Below are positions 18,215-25,182 of a DNA stretch of 64,000 nucleotides, one piece after another. Within the stretch, counting starts at the first letter, position 1, and each line of letters opens with the position of its first letter. Under the pieces are notes generated by a model. It ran no database searches, was not told the origin of the DNA, and worked only from the letters and a program-made list of their open reading frames with translations. Source of the DNA: an uncultured Oxalicibacterium sp. (GTDB lineage Bacteria > Pseudomonadota > Gammaproteobacteria > Burkholderiales > Burkholderiaceae_D); assembly GCF_913776015.1 (NCBI RefSeq), contig NZ_CAJYMD010000041.1:1-64000 (forward strand), read 5' to 3'. The translations under genes were made by a program, and so were the position numbers.

Positions 18215-20341
18215 TTAAAATTCTGTTCGCGCTCCTACATAAAAGCGGCGACCAGGTGCGGCTTCAAAGAACCTTTGATTGCCCTCATTCACAATCACTG
18301 ACCCCGCATAGGCCCGGTCAAAGACATTATCAATCCGTCCAAACAACATCACCTTAGTTGCCTTCATATTGAAAACATAACCAGCTCTTAAGTTAAAGAG
18401 TGTATAGCCGCTTGCAGCATCGCTATTTGCATCATTCACATAGACCTTGCTATCGGCACGCATCTCCACGGCCGTTGTCAATGTGTTCCACCAGCGGTAC
18501 TGGAGCTCGGTATAAAGGCTGTGCTGGGGAGCGCCAGGTAATCTATTTCCAGCATCAGTTATGCCTGCACTGCTGCTAAACGCCTTTCGGAAACGAGCCT
18601 CAAGCCACGTATAGGCCACACTAGTCGAAAGTTGGCTACTCCACTCCGAACGCCATGATGCCTCAGCTCCTCGACGTTCGACACCATCGACATTCTGAAA
18701 AATGGCGCGACCGAACTGCGATTGCTGCTGCACGATTTCATTCTTGCTACGGGAATGGAATACAGCCAAGTCCAGCAGATGATGACCCTGCCTGATTTTT
18801 GCACCAATTTCTGCGTGCGTACTCGTCGATGCGCGCAAGCCGAGATTCGGGCCCGTACCGTTAGCTCGGTAGGCCAGTTCTGCGAGCGTGGGTGTTTCGA
18901 ATCCCTGCCCCAGGTTGGAATAGATATTCAAGTTATCGCTGGCACTCCAAACCACGCCAATAACCGGACTGGTTTGGGTATAAACCGTCTCCCCGCTATC
19001 ATCTGGGTTATCCAAAGTGGGATCGGGATTGCGCACAACAAAGTCATCATCAACAGACATCCTGACGCGACTTAAGCGTACGCCAGCAATGGCGCGCCAA
19101 TTCGGCGCAAAAGTCCAGTCTACTTGCGCAAACACATCCGTATTTTTAGCCTTGTCCTTTTCGTCGCGCCGTAAAGCGCCTGCCACACCATTATTATTGA
19201 CGAAGCCGCGACGTCGCTCACTCAGGGAATCAATTTCCACCCCAAGAGTCCAGTTCAGCGGTAGTCCGTTGAACTCTGTTTGATGTCTCCAGTCGAGGCC
19301 AATACCGCCGTAACCACGATCCAGATCAATAACCCCACCAGCCTGAACCAGTGCACCACCTGGAAAGGCCAAGGTTTGAAACACATTGCGTTTCCCGCCA
19401 TATACCCGAGCATTCAGTACATCATGACTGCTTAAGCGCTGTTCGACCACCAGCCCCATCTGCTGTTGCGTAACCGTTTTGCGTGTATTGAACGTGATGG
19501 CACCTGGTGTAACCTGCCGAGGATTCATCTGAAAATCAGCGCGCGTCAGCCCAAGTGGATCTTGCGAGAGCGGTTGATCAATACTGTTGAACACCGCTGT
19601 AATCTTGGTATCCGTAGAGGGCTTCGCGACAATTTTTGCGTTTAGCGTGTTACGTCTGGCTGCGCTGTGATCCCGATAACCATCGGTCGAGAACTGGGTA
19701 ACATCCAAAGTGCCGCCCAGGGCCGCACTCCCCCCACCAATCGATGCACCAATCACACGTTGGTTATCGGATCCTGCGCCCAATGAGAAAGACGCCTCAG
19801 GTTTCAGCGGCGGCTCCTTGGTAAAGACTTGCAATACGCCGCCGGCCGAATTGCCATATAGCTGGGCCATGGGGCCCCGAAGAACTTCGATACGACTGGC
19901 AGACGCCAAACTCGCATTCGAAGACTGGCCCTGCCCATCCGGCATCGTTGCCGGAATCCCGTCAACCAAAATGCGTACACCACGAACACCAAAGGTTGAG
20001 CGCGTTCCAAATCCTCTAATGGAAACTTGCAAATCCTGAGAATAATTCTGCCGCTCGCGTATCTGGATACCCGGCACCACGCCGAGCACTTCCGACAGAT
20101 TTACCAGCGGCGATTGCGCTGCAAACCCATTGATTTGCACCACATCAACGGCCGCAGGCACATCAAAACGATTGCTTTCAGAGCGACTGCCACTGACGAC
20201 AATCTCAGGGAGGGTCTGCGAGGATGGTGAGTCTTGTTCTTGCGCATGCACAATGGATATCGACACACCCAAAACAAATAGCGTAAATACCGGCTTGGCA
20301 CGAAAAGGCATAACGCGACGTCTGGCGATCTTTTTTTGCAT
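18215..20341 (-). CDS. pqqU: TonB-dependent receptor of the PqqU/YncD type (PQQ uptake)
   Basis: The 708-residue protein has a signal peptide ending at VHA (residue 33), a TonB-box-like LPEIVVSG, a plug domain and a 22-strand barrel ending in Phe. Several stretches agree closely with E. coli YncD (PqqU) as I recall it: RQNYSQDLQVSIRGFGTRST, VDGIPATMPDGQGQSSN, the region around GRGFETPT...ELAYRA (here GQGFETPTLAELAYRANG), and a C-terminus with YAGSVIVNEGNQRF then PGRRFYVG. PqqU imports pyrroloquinoline quinone across the outer membrane using TonB energy. The gene next to it encodes a PQQ-type dehydrogenase, which supports the substrate. A terminator separates the two, so it likely has its own promoter. 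Confidence 0.8.
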   Translation of the reverse strand: MQKKIARRRVMPFRAKPVFTLFVLGVSISIVHAQEQDSPSSQTLPEIVVSGSRSESNRFDVPAAVDVVQINGFAAQSPLVNLSEVLGVVPGIQIRERQNYSQDLQVSIRGFGTRSTFGVRGVRILVDGIPATMPDGQGQSSNASLASASRIEVLRGPMAQLYGNSAGGVLQVFTKEPPLKPEASFSLGAGSDNQRVIGASIGGGSAALGGTLDVTQFSTDGYRDHSAARRNTLNAKIVAKPSTDTKITAVFNSIDQPLSQDPLGLTRADFQMNPRQVTPGAITFNTRKTVTQQQMGLVVEQRLSSHDVLNARVYGGKRNVFQTLAFPGGALVQAGGVIDLDRGYGGIGLDWRHQTEFNGLPLNWTLGVEIDSLSERRRGFVNNNGVAGALRRDEKDKAKNTDVFAQVDWTFAPNWRAIAGVRLSRVRMSVDDDFVVRNPDPTLDNPDDSGETVYTQTSPVIGVVWSASDNLNIYSNLGQGFETPTLAELAYRANGTGPNLGLRASTSTHAEIGAKIRQGHHLLDLAVFHSRSKNEIVQQQSQFGRAIFQNVDGVERRGAEASWRSEWSSQLSTSVAYTWLEARFRKAFSSSAGITDAGNRLPGAPQHSLYTELQYRWWNTLTTAVEMRADSKVYVNDANSDAASGYTLFNLRAGYVFNMKATKVMLFGRIDNVFDRAYAGSVIVNEGNQRFFEAAPGRRFYVGARTEF

Positions 20342-20406
20342 TTAGTGGCAGGCAATGTCGCTAAGTAAGTTGTTGGCTGAATGATTGCGCTGATCTTCTC
20401 AGAAAA

Positions 20407-20430
20407 AAGCCGTACACATTGGTACGGCTT
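20407..20430 (-). terminator. Terminator of the PQQ-dehydrogenase unit
   Basis: The stem AAGCCGTAC (20407-20415) pairs with GTACGGCTT (20422-20430). Read on the minus strand it is followed by a T6 run. It lies 22 bases after the dehydrogenase stop and before the receptor gene. Confidence 0.85.
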
Positions 20431-20452
20431 CATATGAGACAGCGTTATCGAG

Positions 20453-21742
20453 TTATCGGGTTCGAGTCACTCTCCATATCGTATTGGATAAATCATCTGC
20501 GATAAGCAGAGCACCACGTGGATCAACCGTGACGCCGACCGGTCGCCCGCGTGTCTTTCCATCCTCACCGCGGAAACCCGTCGCAAAATCGATAGGTTCA
20601 CCAGAAGGTTTTCCATTACTAAACGGAACGAAAATGACTTTATATCCAACGGGCTGATCGCGATTCCAACTACCGTGTTCGCCGACAAAAGCACCATCAG
20701 CAAATTTTTCTCCCATCGCTGGCAGAGAAAAACTCAAGCCGAGAGCGGCAACGTGCGAACCCAAACTGTAATCCGGTTTGATTGCCGCAGCGACTTTCTC
20801 CGGATTTTCCGGCTTCACCCGAGGATCAACGTTTTGACCCCAGTAGCTATATGGCCAACCGTAGAAACCACCCTCACGCACCGAGGTCAGATAATCCGGT
20901 ACCAGATCAGGGCCCAACTCATCACGTTCATTGACGACCGTCCATAATTGTCCGGTTTGTGGTTGGATCGCCATCGCGGTCGGGTTACGCAGCCCTGTCC
21001 CGTACGGCTTATAGCTACCGGTATTTGCATCGATCTGCCATACCATCGCCCGATCCACTTCCGCTTCCATTCCGCGTTCGGTGATGTTGCTGTTGGATCC
21101 GATACCTACATACAAGAAACGGCCGTCCTTACTGACGGTCATTGCCTTGGTCCAGTGATGATTGATTTCAGAAGGTAAGGCGACGACTTTGACAGGCGGC
21201 GCGCTTGCCTTGGTCTCTCCGTCCTTGTAATCGAAGCTGACAAGCTCATCCTGGTTGGCGACGTAAATTTTATTGTTTGCAAAAGCCAAGCCGTAAGGCG
21301 CATTGAGGTTGTCGGCGAATACTGTTTGGATCTCGTAAGTTCCATCTCCGTCTGCATCACGCAGTAAGGTCAGACGATTACCACCTTTGACCTTGGTATT
21401 ACCCTGCGCTTTAATGTAGCCGGCGATCACATCTTTAGGCTTCAGTTTTGCGGCGTTACCACCCCGTCCTTCTGCAACAAGGATATCGCCATTGGGCAAT
21501 ATCAATGTCTGACGTGGAATTCTTAGATCCGTCGCGATCGCGCTGATGCTGTAGCCCTCGGGCACCGTCGGCTTTTGATCACCCCACTCAGCAGGCTGAG
21601 CAATTTTCATCGACGGCAGAATGCGCTGCTGGGGCTCTGGCAATTTAGGGTCAGGGCCTCGCGACTGCACACTATCAGCGTTTTCACTGCAGGCACTCAT
21701 TAAAACGATGCTTGCTGCTGCGAGAGTAAGTCGATATTTCAT
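20453..21742 (-). CDS. PQQ-dependent sugar dehydrogenase family lipoprotein (sorbosone dehydrogenase-like)
   Basis: From ATG 21742 the protein has 429 residues and starts with a lipoprotein signal (MKYRLTLAAASIVLMSACSE, Cys18 in the lipobox). The remainder is a six-bladed beta-propeller of the GSDH/sorbosone dehydrogenase type: PNGDILVAEGRGGNAAKL, GLAFANNKIYVANQDELV, INHHWTKAMTVSKDGRFLYV with the candidate catalytic His, and a late VGVTVDPRGALLIADD blade. Such enzymes oxidise aldoses in the periplasm using PQQ and calcium; this subfamily is biochemically thin and the substrate is unknown. The start overlaps the stop of the membrane-protein gene (ATGA). That overlap decides the start over a 35-residue upstream extension lacking a signal peptide. 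Low-GC relative to neighbours. Confidence 0.85.
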   Translation of the reverse strand: MKYRLTLAAASIVLMSACSENADSVQSRGPDPKLPEPQQRILPSMKIAQPAEWGDQKPTVPEGYSISAIATDLRIPRQTLILPNGDILVAEGRGGNAAKLKPKDVIAGYIKAQGNTKVKGGNRLTLLRDADGDGTYEIQTVFADNLNAPYGLAFANNKIYVANQDELVSFDYKDGETKASAPPVKVVALPSEINHHWTKAMTVSKDGRFLYVGIGSNSNITERGMEAEVDRAMVWQIDANTGSYKPYGTGLRNPTAMAIQPQTGQLWTVVNERDELGPDLVPDYLTSVREGGFYGWPYSYWGQNVDPRVKPENPEKVAAAIKPDYSLGSHVAALGLSFSLPAMGEKFADGAFVGEHGSWNRDQPVGYKVIFVPFSNGKPSGEPIDFATGFRGEDGKTRGRPVGVTVDPRGALLIADDLSNTIWRVTRTR

Positions 21743-22173
21743 TTCACACTCCCGACACGTGGAACACTTAAGCCAATCCAAGCGACGATAACGGCCAGAA
21801 TGGCCACGATCGCAGAGAGAATCAAACTGGACGGCATTGCGGCCCAAGCATCCTTGGCATGCTCAAACGCGTTGAACAATCCAAGTACCCATGTCACTGC
21901 AAGCAATAGAACTTGCGCCAACGGGCGGCCGCCTTTTCTGCTCGCCGTGAAAAGCTGTCCAAGTGCACATAACAAAGCCAACCCACAGAACAACAACCCT
22001 CCCGCATTCAGCCAGGATGCGAAGTTGATCCATTGAATTTGATAGGTCTTGTAATAGACAATGTCGCCCAACAAGCCACCGAGAAAAAGTGGAACGATCC
22101 CCGCTAGCAGAATCGCATGGAGTGGGCCAGGATGGCGGTAGTAAAAGGGAGTCGCAGAAGCGGAGGAATACAT
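21739..22173 (-). CDS. DUF2231-like membrane protein, partner of the dehydrogenase
   Basis: This 144-residue protein has four hydrophobic helices and begins with a HPGPLHAILLAGIVPLFLGG motif like that of DUF2231 membrane proteins, which are often encoded next to sorbosone-dehydrogenase-like genes. It is translationally coupled to the dehydrogenase. A role as membrane anchor or electron acceptor to the quinone pool is an attractive guess; no cofactor motif beyond the His in the first helix is visible. Confidence 0.75.
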   Translation of the reverse strand: MYSSASATPFYYRHPGPLHAILLAGIVPLFLGGLLGDIVYYKTYQIQWINFASWLNAGGLLFCGLALLCALGQLFTASRKGGRPLAQVLLLAVTWVLGLFNAFEHAKDAWAAMPSSLILSAIVAILAVIVAWIGLSVPRVGSVK

Positions 22174-22316
22174 TGCCTTATCCTTTATGACATCTTCGTA
22201 GATGAATCTACGTTGGCCATTAGTTTATAAGCATGTATTGGCTTATCTCGTCAGAGGAATCGCCGTTATTGCGTCAGACAAAGACTTAAAAAGTACCGGG
22301 AGATTTAAATCCTAAA

Positions 22317-22340
22317 TACATGCAAATCCCTTTGCATGTA
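22317..22340 (-). terminator. Probable terminator of the receiver gene
   Basis: A perfect 10-base stem (TACATGCAAA with TTTGCATGTA) and a four-base loop lie 7 bases beyond the response-regulator stop. The following minus-strand sequence is T-rich but not a clean run, so strength is uncertain. Confidence 0.6.
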
Positions 22341-22346
22341 GTTTCC

Positions 22347-22709
22347 TCAATGTGCAGTTTCCGGCATTAGCGTCAATTCAATCACTGACAGCAAATCATT
22401 ATGGTTAAACGGCTTTGTCAGCACTAGGCTAGGGGCGCGCTCTATCTCAGGCGAGTAACCAGACATGAAAATGACAGGCACATTGTTGAGTGTCTCGCTT
22501 TGCTTAATTACTTTTTTTAGTGCAAAGCCATTCATCTCAGGCATGTTGATGTCGGTCAGCAGTAAATCATAATGCCGTTCCCCAAGCATGGAGAACGCTG
22601 CTTTTGCTGATGTGGCAGAGGCAGTTTCATAGCCAGCCTCGCGAAGTAACTCGCCCAGTGAATGGGCAATATCCACATCATCATCAGCAATAAGAATACG
22701 TTTCGTCAT
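22347..22709 (-). CDS. Stand-alone receiver-domain response regulator
   Basis: The 120-residue protein is a bare CheY-like receiver: acidic pocket DDD at residues 9-11, phospho-acceptor Asp53 in LLTDINMPEMNG, Ser83 in FMSGYSP and Lys99 in LTKPF. No output domain follows. It would be phosphorylated in the cytoplasm by a histidine kinase, none of which is encoded in this island. It lies between the DUF2231-like gene (same strand, about 170 bases downstream) and IS remnants, so a link to the PQQ genes is only by position. Confidence 0.88.
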   Translation of the reverse strand: MTKRILIADDDVDIAHSLGELLREAGYETASATSAKAAFSMLGERHYDLLLTDINMPEMNGFALKKVIKQSETLNNVPVIFMSGYSPEIERAPSLVLTKPFNHNDLLSVIELTLMPETAH

Positions 22710-22753
22710 CTGATATCCACAAACGATTTAGCGAAAAATAAAAGTGTCGTAAA

Positions 22754-22909
22754 TCAATAGACGCAACACAGGACGTCTCCATCTGCTGATGTCACGCGTC
22801 CATCATCCATATCCGCTATTGTGGTAGCAAAGCCACCAACCACGCGAGATGGAGCAACAAGATAGCACTTCAAGAAGGGTTGTTGAGGGATTTTGACGCC
22901 AGACGACAT
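22754..22909 (-). CDS. Doubtful 51-residue open frame
   Basis: An ATG at 22909 opens a 51-codon frame (MSSGVKIPQQPFLKCYLVAP...) with no recognised family. An upstream TTG could extend it by 13 codons. The bases directly before the ATG form one arm of a perfect hairpin and there is no Shine-Dalgarno sequence. It may be the tail of a gene destroyed when the adjacent IS landed. Listed so the stretch is documented. Confidence 0.15.
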   Translation of the reverse strand: MSSGVKIPQQPFLKCYLVAPSRVVGGFATTIADMDDGRVTSADGDVLCCVY

Positions 22910-22910
22910 C

Positions 22911-22946
22911 GCAAATTGAAGTCGGATTTCACCTACTTCAATTTGC
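22911..22946. repeat. Perfect 12-base inverted repeat
   Basis: GCAAATTGAAGT (22911-22922) pairs with ACTTCAATTTGC (22935-22946) across a 12-base spacer. It lies between the IS end and a doubtful small frame. There is no T run, so it is not a standard terminator; it could be an operator or a leftover of a lost element. Confidence 0.7.
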
Positions 22947-22973
22947 AACTTTATAAATTTAGGCGAGACAACT

Positions 22974-23073
22974 TTGTTGATTTGCTCGCAGAATTGACCG
23001 CCTCAAATTGATCCACCTTCCACTTGTTGATTTATTCGCCGAGTTGCCCCTCTCCAACTGATCCACTTTCCAC
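22974..23073. repeat. Two tandem 50-base imperfect repeats at an IS21-type end
   Basis: 22974-23023 and 23024-23073 are each 50 bases, both starting TTGTTGATTT and ending TGATCCACYTTCCAC (Y is C or T). Multiple terminal repeats that bind transposase are a hallmark of IS21-family ends. Confidence 0.85.
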
Positions 23074-23464
23074 TGTCAGGCGAATGCTGCGAAGCGGTCG
23101 TAAGCCCCTTCAAATCCTAACGCTCGAAAATCCAAATGCATTTGTCTGAGGCTGCGTCGTTGCTTACGCGAACTCGTCGCTTCAGTCTTTAACCAGGCTG
23201 AAAGCTTAAACGCGTATTTGTCGAGGGATGTCGGGGAACGCCGATCAGCGTAGGCTGGCTCAATGGTTTCAGCGCGTAGATAGTGCCGGACGGTATTTCG
23301 AGAGATGCCCAGTCACCTGGATATTTTTCTTAGTGACACATGGTCACGAAGGTGCCAGCGTCGAATAATTCCTAGTAATGCCACGTCGACCACTCCAATC
23401 TCCTACTAATTTTTTAAGTAGGATTGTGTTCTAAACGTCGGGCAGTTTTCGATGCAAATCAACA
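22975..23464 (-). mobile_element. Internally deleted IS21-type element (copy B), about 490 bases
   Basis: Both ends are visible as a perfect 11-base terminal inverted repeat: TGTTGATTTGC at 22975-22985 and GCAAATCAACA at 23454-23464. The left end of the element (right side here, 23341-23464) is the leader shared with copy A. It is followed on the minus strand by an istA fragment (23079-23330), then by two 50-base repeats that form the opposite end. Most of istA and all of istB are missing. No clean target duplication is seen (flanks AACTT and CAAGG). The 5'-TG ends with several internal repeats plus the IstA fragment identify the IS21 family. Confidence 0.8.
23079..23330 (-). pseudogene. istA: istA transposase fragment (IS21 family), broken
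   Basis: On the minus strand the frame reads LGISRNTVRHYLR, then EPAYADRRSPTSLDKYAFKL, SAWLKTEATSSRKQRRSLRQ and FEGAYDRFAAFA before a stop at 23076-23078. This matches the N-terminal helix-turn-helix and following region of IS21-type IstA. An in-frame TGA at 23313-23315 breaks the helix-turn-helix. The catalytic DDE domain and istB are deleted, so the element cannot move by itself. Confidence 0.8.
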
Positions 23465-23624
23465 CAAGGCGCTTCTCTTTGCCGTTAATTCGATATTTCA
23501 GCCTCCAATATGTACCGCGGCTTGGAGAGATTTCTAGATACATACCGCCACTGCCAGCTAAACGATATATCTTCTAGCGAGGAGCTGCTTTACGTGCTGC
23601 GACATCTGTTAAAGGCATGGGCAT
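23465..23624 (-). pseudogene. int: P4-type tyrosine integrase, N-terminal fragment cut by the IS
   Basis: From an ATG at 23624 the minus strand reads MPMPLTDVAARKAAPR, a TAG stop at codon 17 (23574-23576), then KIYRLAGSGGMYLEISPSRG and TYWRLKYRINGKEKRL. This is the N-terminal DUF4102 arm-binding domain of P4-family integrases, usually reading PLTDTAIRNAKP...YKLADGGGLYLEV. After 53 codons it stops abruptly at the IS terminus (23464). The gene starts about 180 bases from the 3' end of tRNA-Thr and reads away from it, the normal layout for an island integrated in a tRNA gene. It is too short to have been listed as an open frame. Confidence 0.82.
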
Positions 23625-23702
23625 CCCCAAATGGGGGCATTTATTTTTGAGGAAAAGCATTATGTACCAAATGCCCCGAATGTGCCCCCGGATGCCCCCG
23701 GC
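23622..23702. repeat. Repeated GGGGCA-type boxes before the integrase
   Basis: The plus strand carries ATGCCCC, TGTGCCCCC and GATGCCCCC boxes at 23671-23700 and an inverted pair (CATCCCC and GGGGGCAT) at 23622-23640. On the minus strand these read as (G)GGGGCA units directly before the integrase start. Such runs are common upstream of P4-type integrases and may be arm sites for integrase or excisionase; that role is inference. Confidence 0.5.
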
Positions 23703-23734
23703 TTTGGTTGGATTTCGTTAGAAAAAATTGGAAT

Positions 23735-23771
23735 AAAAAACCCGCAACGCCTTAGCCATTGCGGGTTTTTT
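23735..23771 (-). terminator. Terminator after tRNA-Thr
   Basis: A perfect 13-base stem, AAAAAACCCGCAA (23735-23747) with TTGCGGGTTTTTT (23759-23771), encloses an 11-base loop. On the minus strand it lies 31 bases past the tRNA 3' end and ends in a T run. It can also work in the other direction. Confidence 0.85.
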
Positions 23772-23802
23772 GGTCACCCGAGGAACCCCTCGGATGAGTA
23801 AT

Positions 23803-23878
23803 TGGTGCCGGCTGCAGGACTCGAACCCGCCACCCCATGATTACAAATCATGTGCTCTACCTGATGAGCTAAGCCGGC
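23803..23878 (-). tRNA. tRNA-Thr (anticodon TGT)
   Basis: The minus strand folds as a 76-base cloverleaf with encoded CCA. The acceptor stem is GCCGGCT, the D arm is TAGCTCATCAGGTAGAGCA-like, the anticodon loop TTTGTAA sits between CATGA and TCATG, and the T loop is TTCGAGT. The anticodon TGT reads ACA threonine codons, and the sequence resembles E. coli tRNA-Thr(UGU). Its 3' end faces a broken integrase, so it is probably the attachment site of the island. No second copy of the 3' end was found near 16.5 kb. Confidence 0.96.
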
Positions 23879-23900
23879 AAATGAAGAGCGGTATTCTACG

Positions 23901-24407
23901 CTATTTCACTCGCGTGAGCGTGGGGCGGCCGCCTTTTTTTGGCGGTTCCGGGTCGTCATTTCCCTCCTCAGCTTCTTTGCGCGGCTCTTGCTGAGAGTTA
24001 GGTACTGACGTCAGTACAGGTGCGGCAGGAATATCAGCGGCGGCTGCCGGTAGCGACGTGTCGTCGCCATTTTCCGATTCAACATCGTCATCACGCATCG
24101 TTGGCTCGAATGCCATGCCTTGCCCGTTTTCGCGCGCGTAGATGGCTACAACATTGTCAACAGGCACCAAGATGTCGCGGGAAATGCCGCCGAAACGTGC
24201 GCTGAAGCGGATGACGTCATTTTCCATCTTCAGTCCGCTGGTGGCGCTGAAGCTGATATTGAGAACGATCTCGCCGTTCTTGACATGCTCCATCGGCACA
24301 CGCGTGTTGGCATCGACGACGACGGCCATGTAAGGCGTATAGCCGTTGTCGGTACACCATTCGTAAATGGCGCGCAGCAGATAGGGTTTGGTGGAAGTTT
24401 CAGACAT
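23901..24407 (-). CDS. sspB: ClpXP protease specificity-enhancing factor SspB
   Basis: The 168-residue protein has the SspB fold in residues 1-110 (TKPYLLRAIYEWCTDNGYTP, VPMEHVKNGEIVLNISFSAT) that binds ssrA tags of trans-translated proteins. A long acidic, Ala/Pro-rich linker follows, then a short C-terminal ClpX-binding tail (KKGGRPTLTRVK). It delivers tagged proteins to ClpXP in the cytoplasm. It follows sspA by about 80 bases, the usual arrangement, and the pair follows petABC on the same strand. Confidence 0.95.
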   Translation of the reverse strand: MSETSTKPYLLRAIYEWCTDNGYTPYMAVVVDANTRVPMEHVKNGEIVLNISFSATSGLKMENDVIRFSARFGGISRDILVPVDNVVAIYARENGQGMAFEPTMRDDDVESENGDDTSLPAAAADIPAAPVLTSVPNSQQEPRKEAEEGNDDPEPPKKGGRPTLTRVK

Positions 24408-24486
24408 GATGCGAACGACCTGCCTTATCGGGAAATAGAGCGAGATGCATCAGGCCGCAGTACGCCGCCCGATGCACCGCTAGGTC

Positions 24487-25098
24487 TTAACGACGCATGA
24501 CCTTTTCGGAAGGCGTCAATGCTTCGATGTAGGCCGGACGCGAGAAAATACGCTCTGCATACTTCATCAGCGGTGCAGCGGTTTTCGACAGTTCGATACC
24601 GTAGTGATCGAGACGCCAGAGCAATGGCGCAATGGCGACATCGAGCATCGAGAATTCGTCGCCCAGCATGTACTTGTTCTTGAGGAACAGCGGTGCCAGC
24701 GTGGTCAGACGATCGCGGATTTCATTGCGTGCCTTTTCCTGCACCTTGTCGCCGCTGCGGCCCTTGTCGTTTTCCAGCGTGTGCACGTGGACGAACAATT
24801 CTTTTTCAAAGTTGAACAGCATCAGACGTGCACGCGCGCGCATCAGCGGATCAGCCGGCATCAACTGCGGATGCGGGAAACGTTCATCGATGTATTCGTT
24901 GATGATGTTGGATTCGTACAGCACCAGATCGCGCTCGACCAGAATCGGTACTTGACCGTAAGGATTCATGGTCGAAATATCTTCGGGCTTGTTGAACAGA
25001 TCCACGTCACGTACTTCGAAGTCCATGCCTTTTTCGAACAGGACGAGGCGGCAACGCTGAGAAAAAGGGCAGGTTGTACCCGAGTAGAGAACCATCAT
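24487..25098 (-). CDS. sspA: Stringent starvation protein A (GST-fold)
   Basis: From ATG 25098 the product has 203 residues with a glutathione S-transferase fold: MMVLYSGTTCPFSQRCRLVL at the N-terminus, NPYGQVPILVERDLVLYES, and an all-helical C-terminal domain (MLGDEFSMLDVAIAPLLWRL). SspA binds RNA polymerase and is thought not to act as a transferase. The AAGGA sequence 8 bases before this ATG decides the start against a 27-residue upstream extension. Placed 84 bases after petC, it is probably part of the petABC-sspAB transcript. Confidence 0.95.
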   Translation of the reverse strand: MMVLYSGTTCPFSQRCRLVLFEKGMDFEVRDVDLFNKPEDISTMNPYGQVPILVERDLVLYESNIINEYIDERFPHPQLMPADPLMRARARLMLFNFEKELFVHVHTLENDKGRSGDKVQEKARNEIRDRLTTLAPLFLKNKYMLGDEFSMLDVAIAPLLWRLDHYGIELSKTAAPLMKYAERIFSRPAYIEALTPSEKVMRR

Positions 25099-25182
25099 CT
25101 TTTTGCAGTTCCTTAGAAACAAAAAGGTGAGACGAAAACGCCTCACCCGAGAACGAATACCCGCACAAGGCGGGCACAAAAG

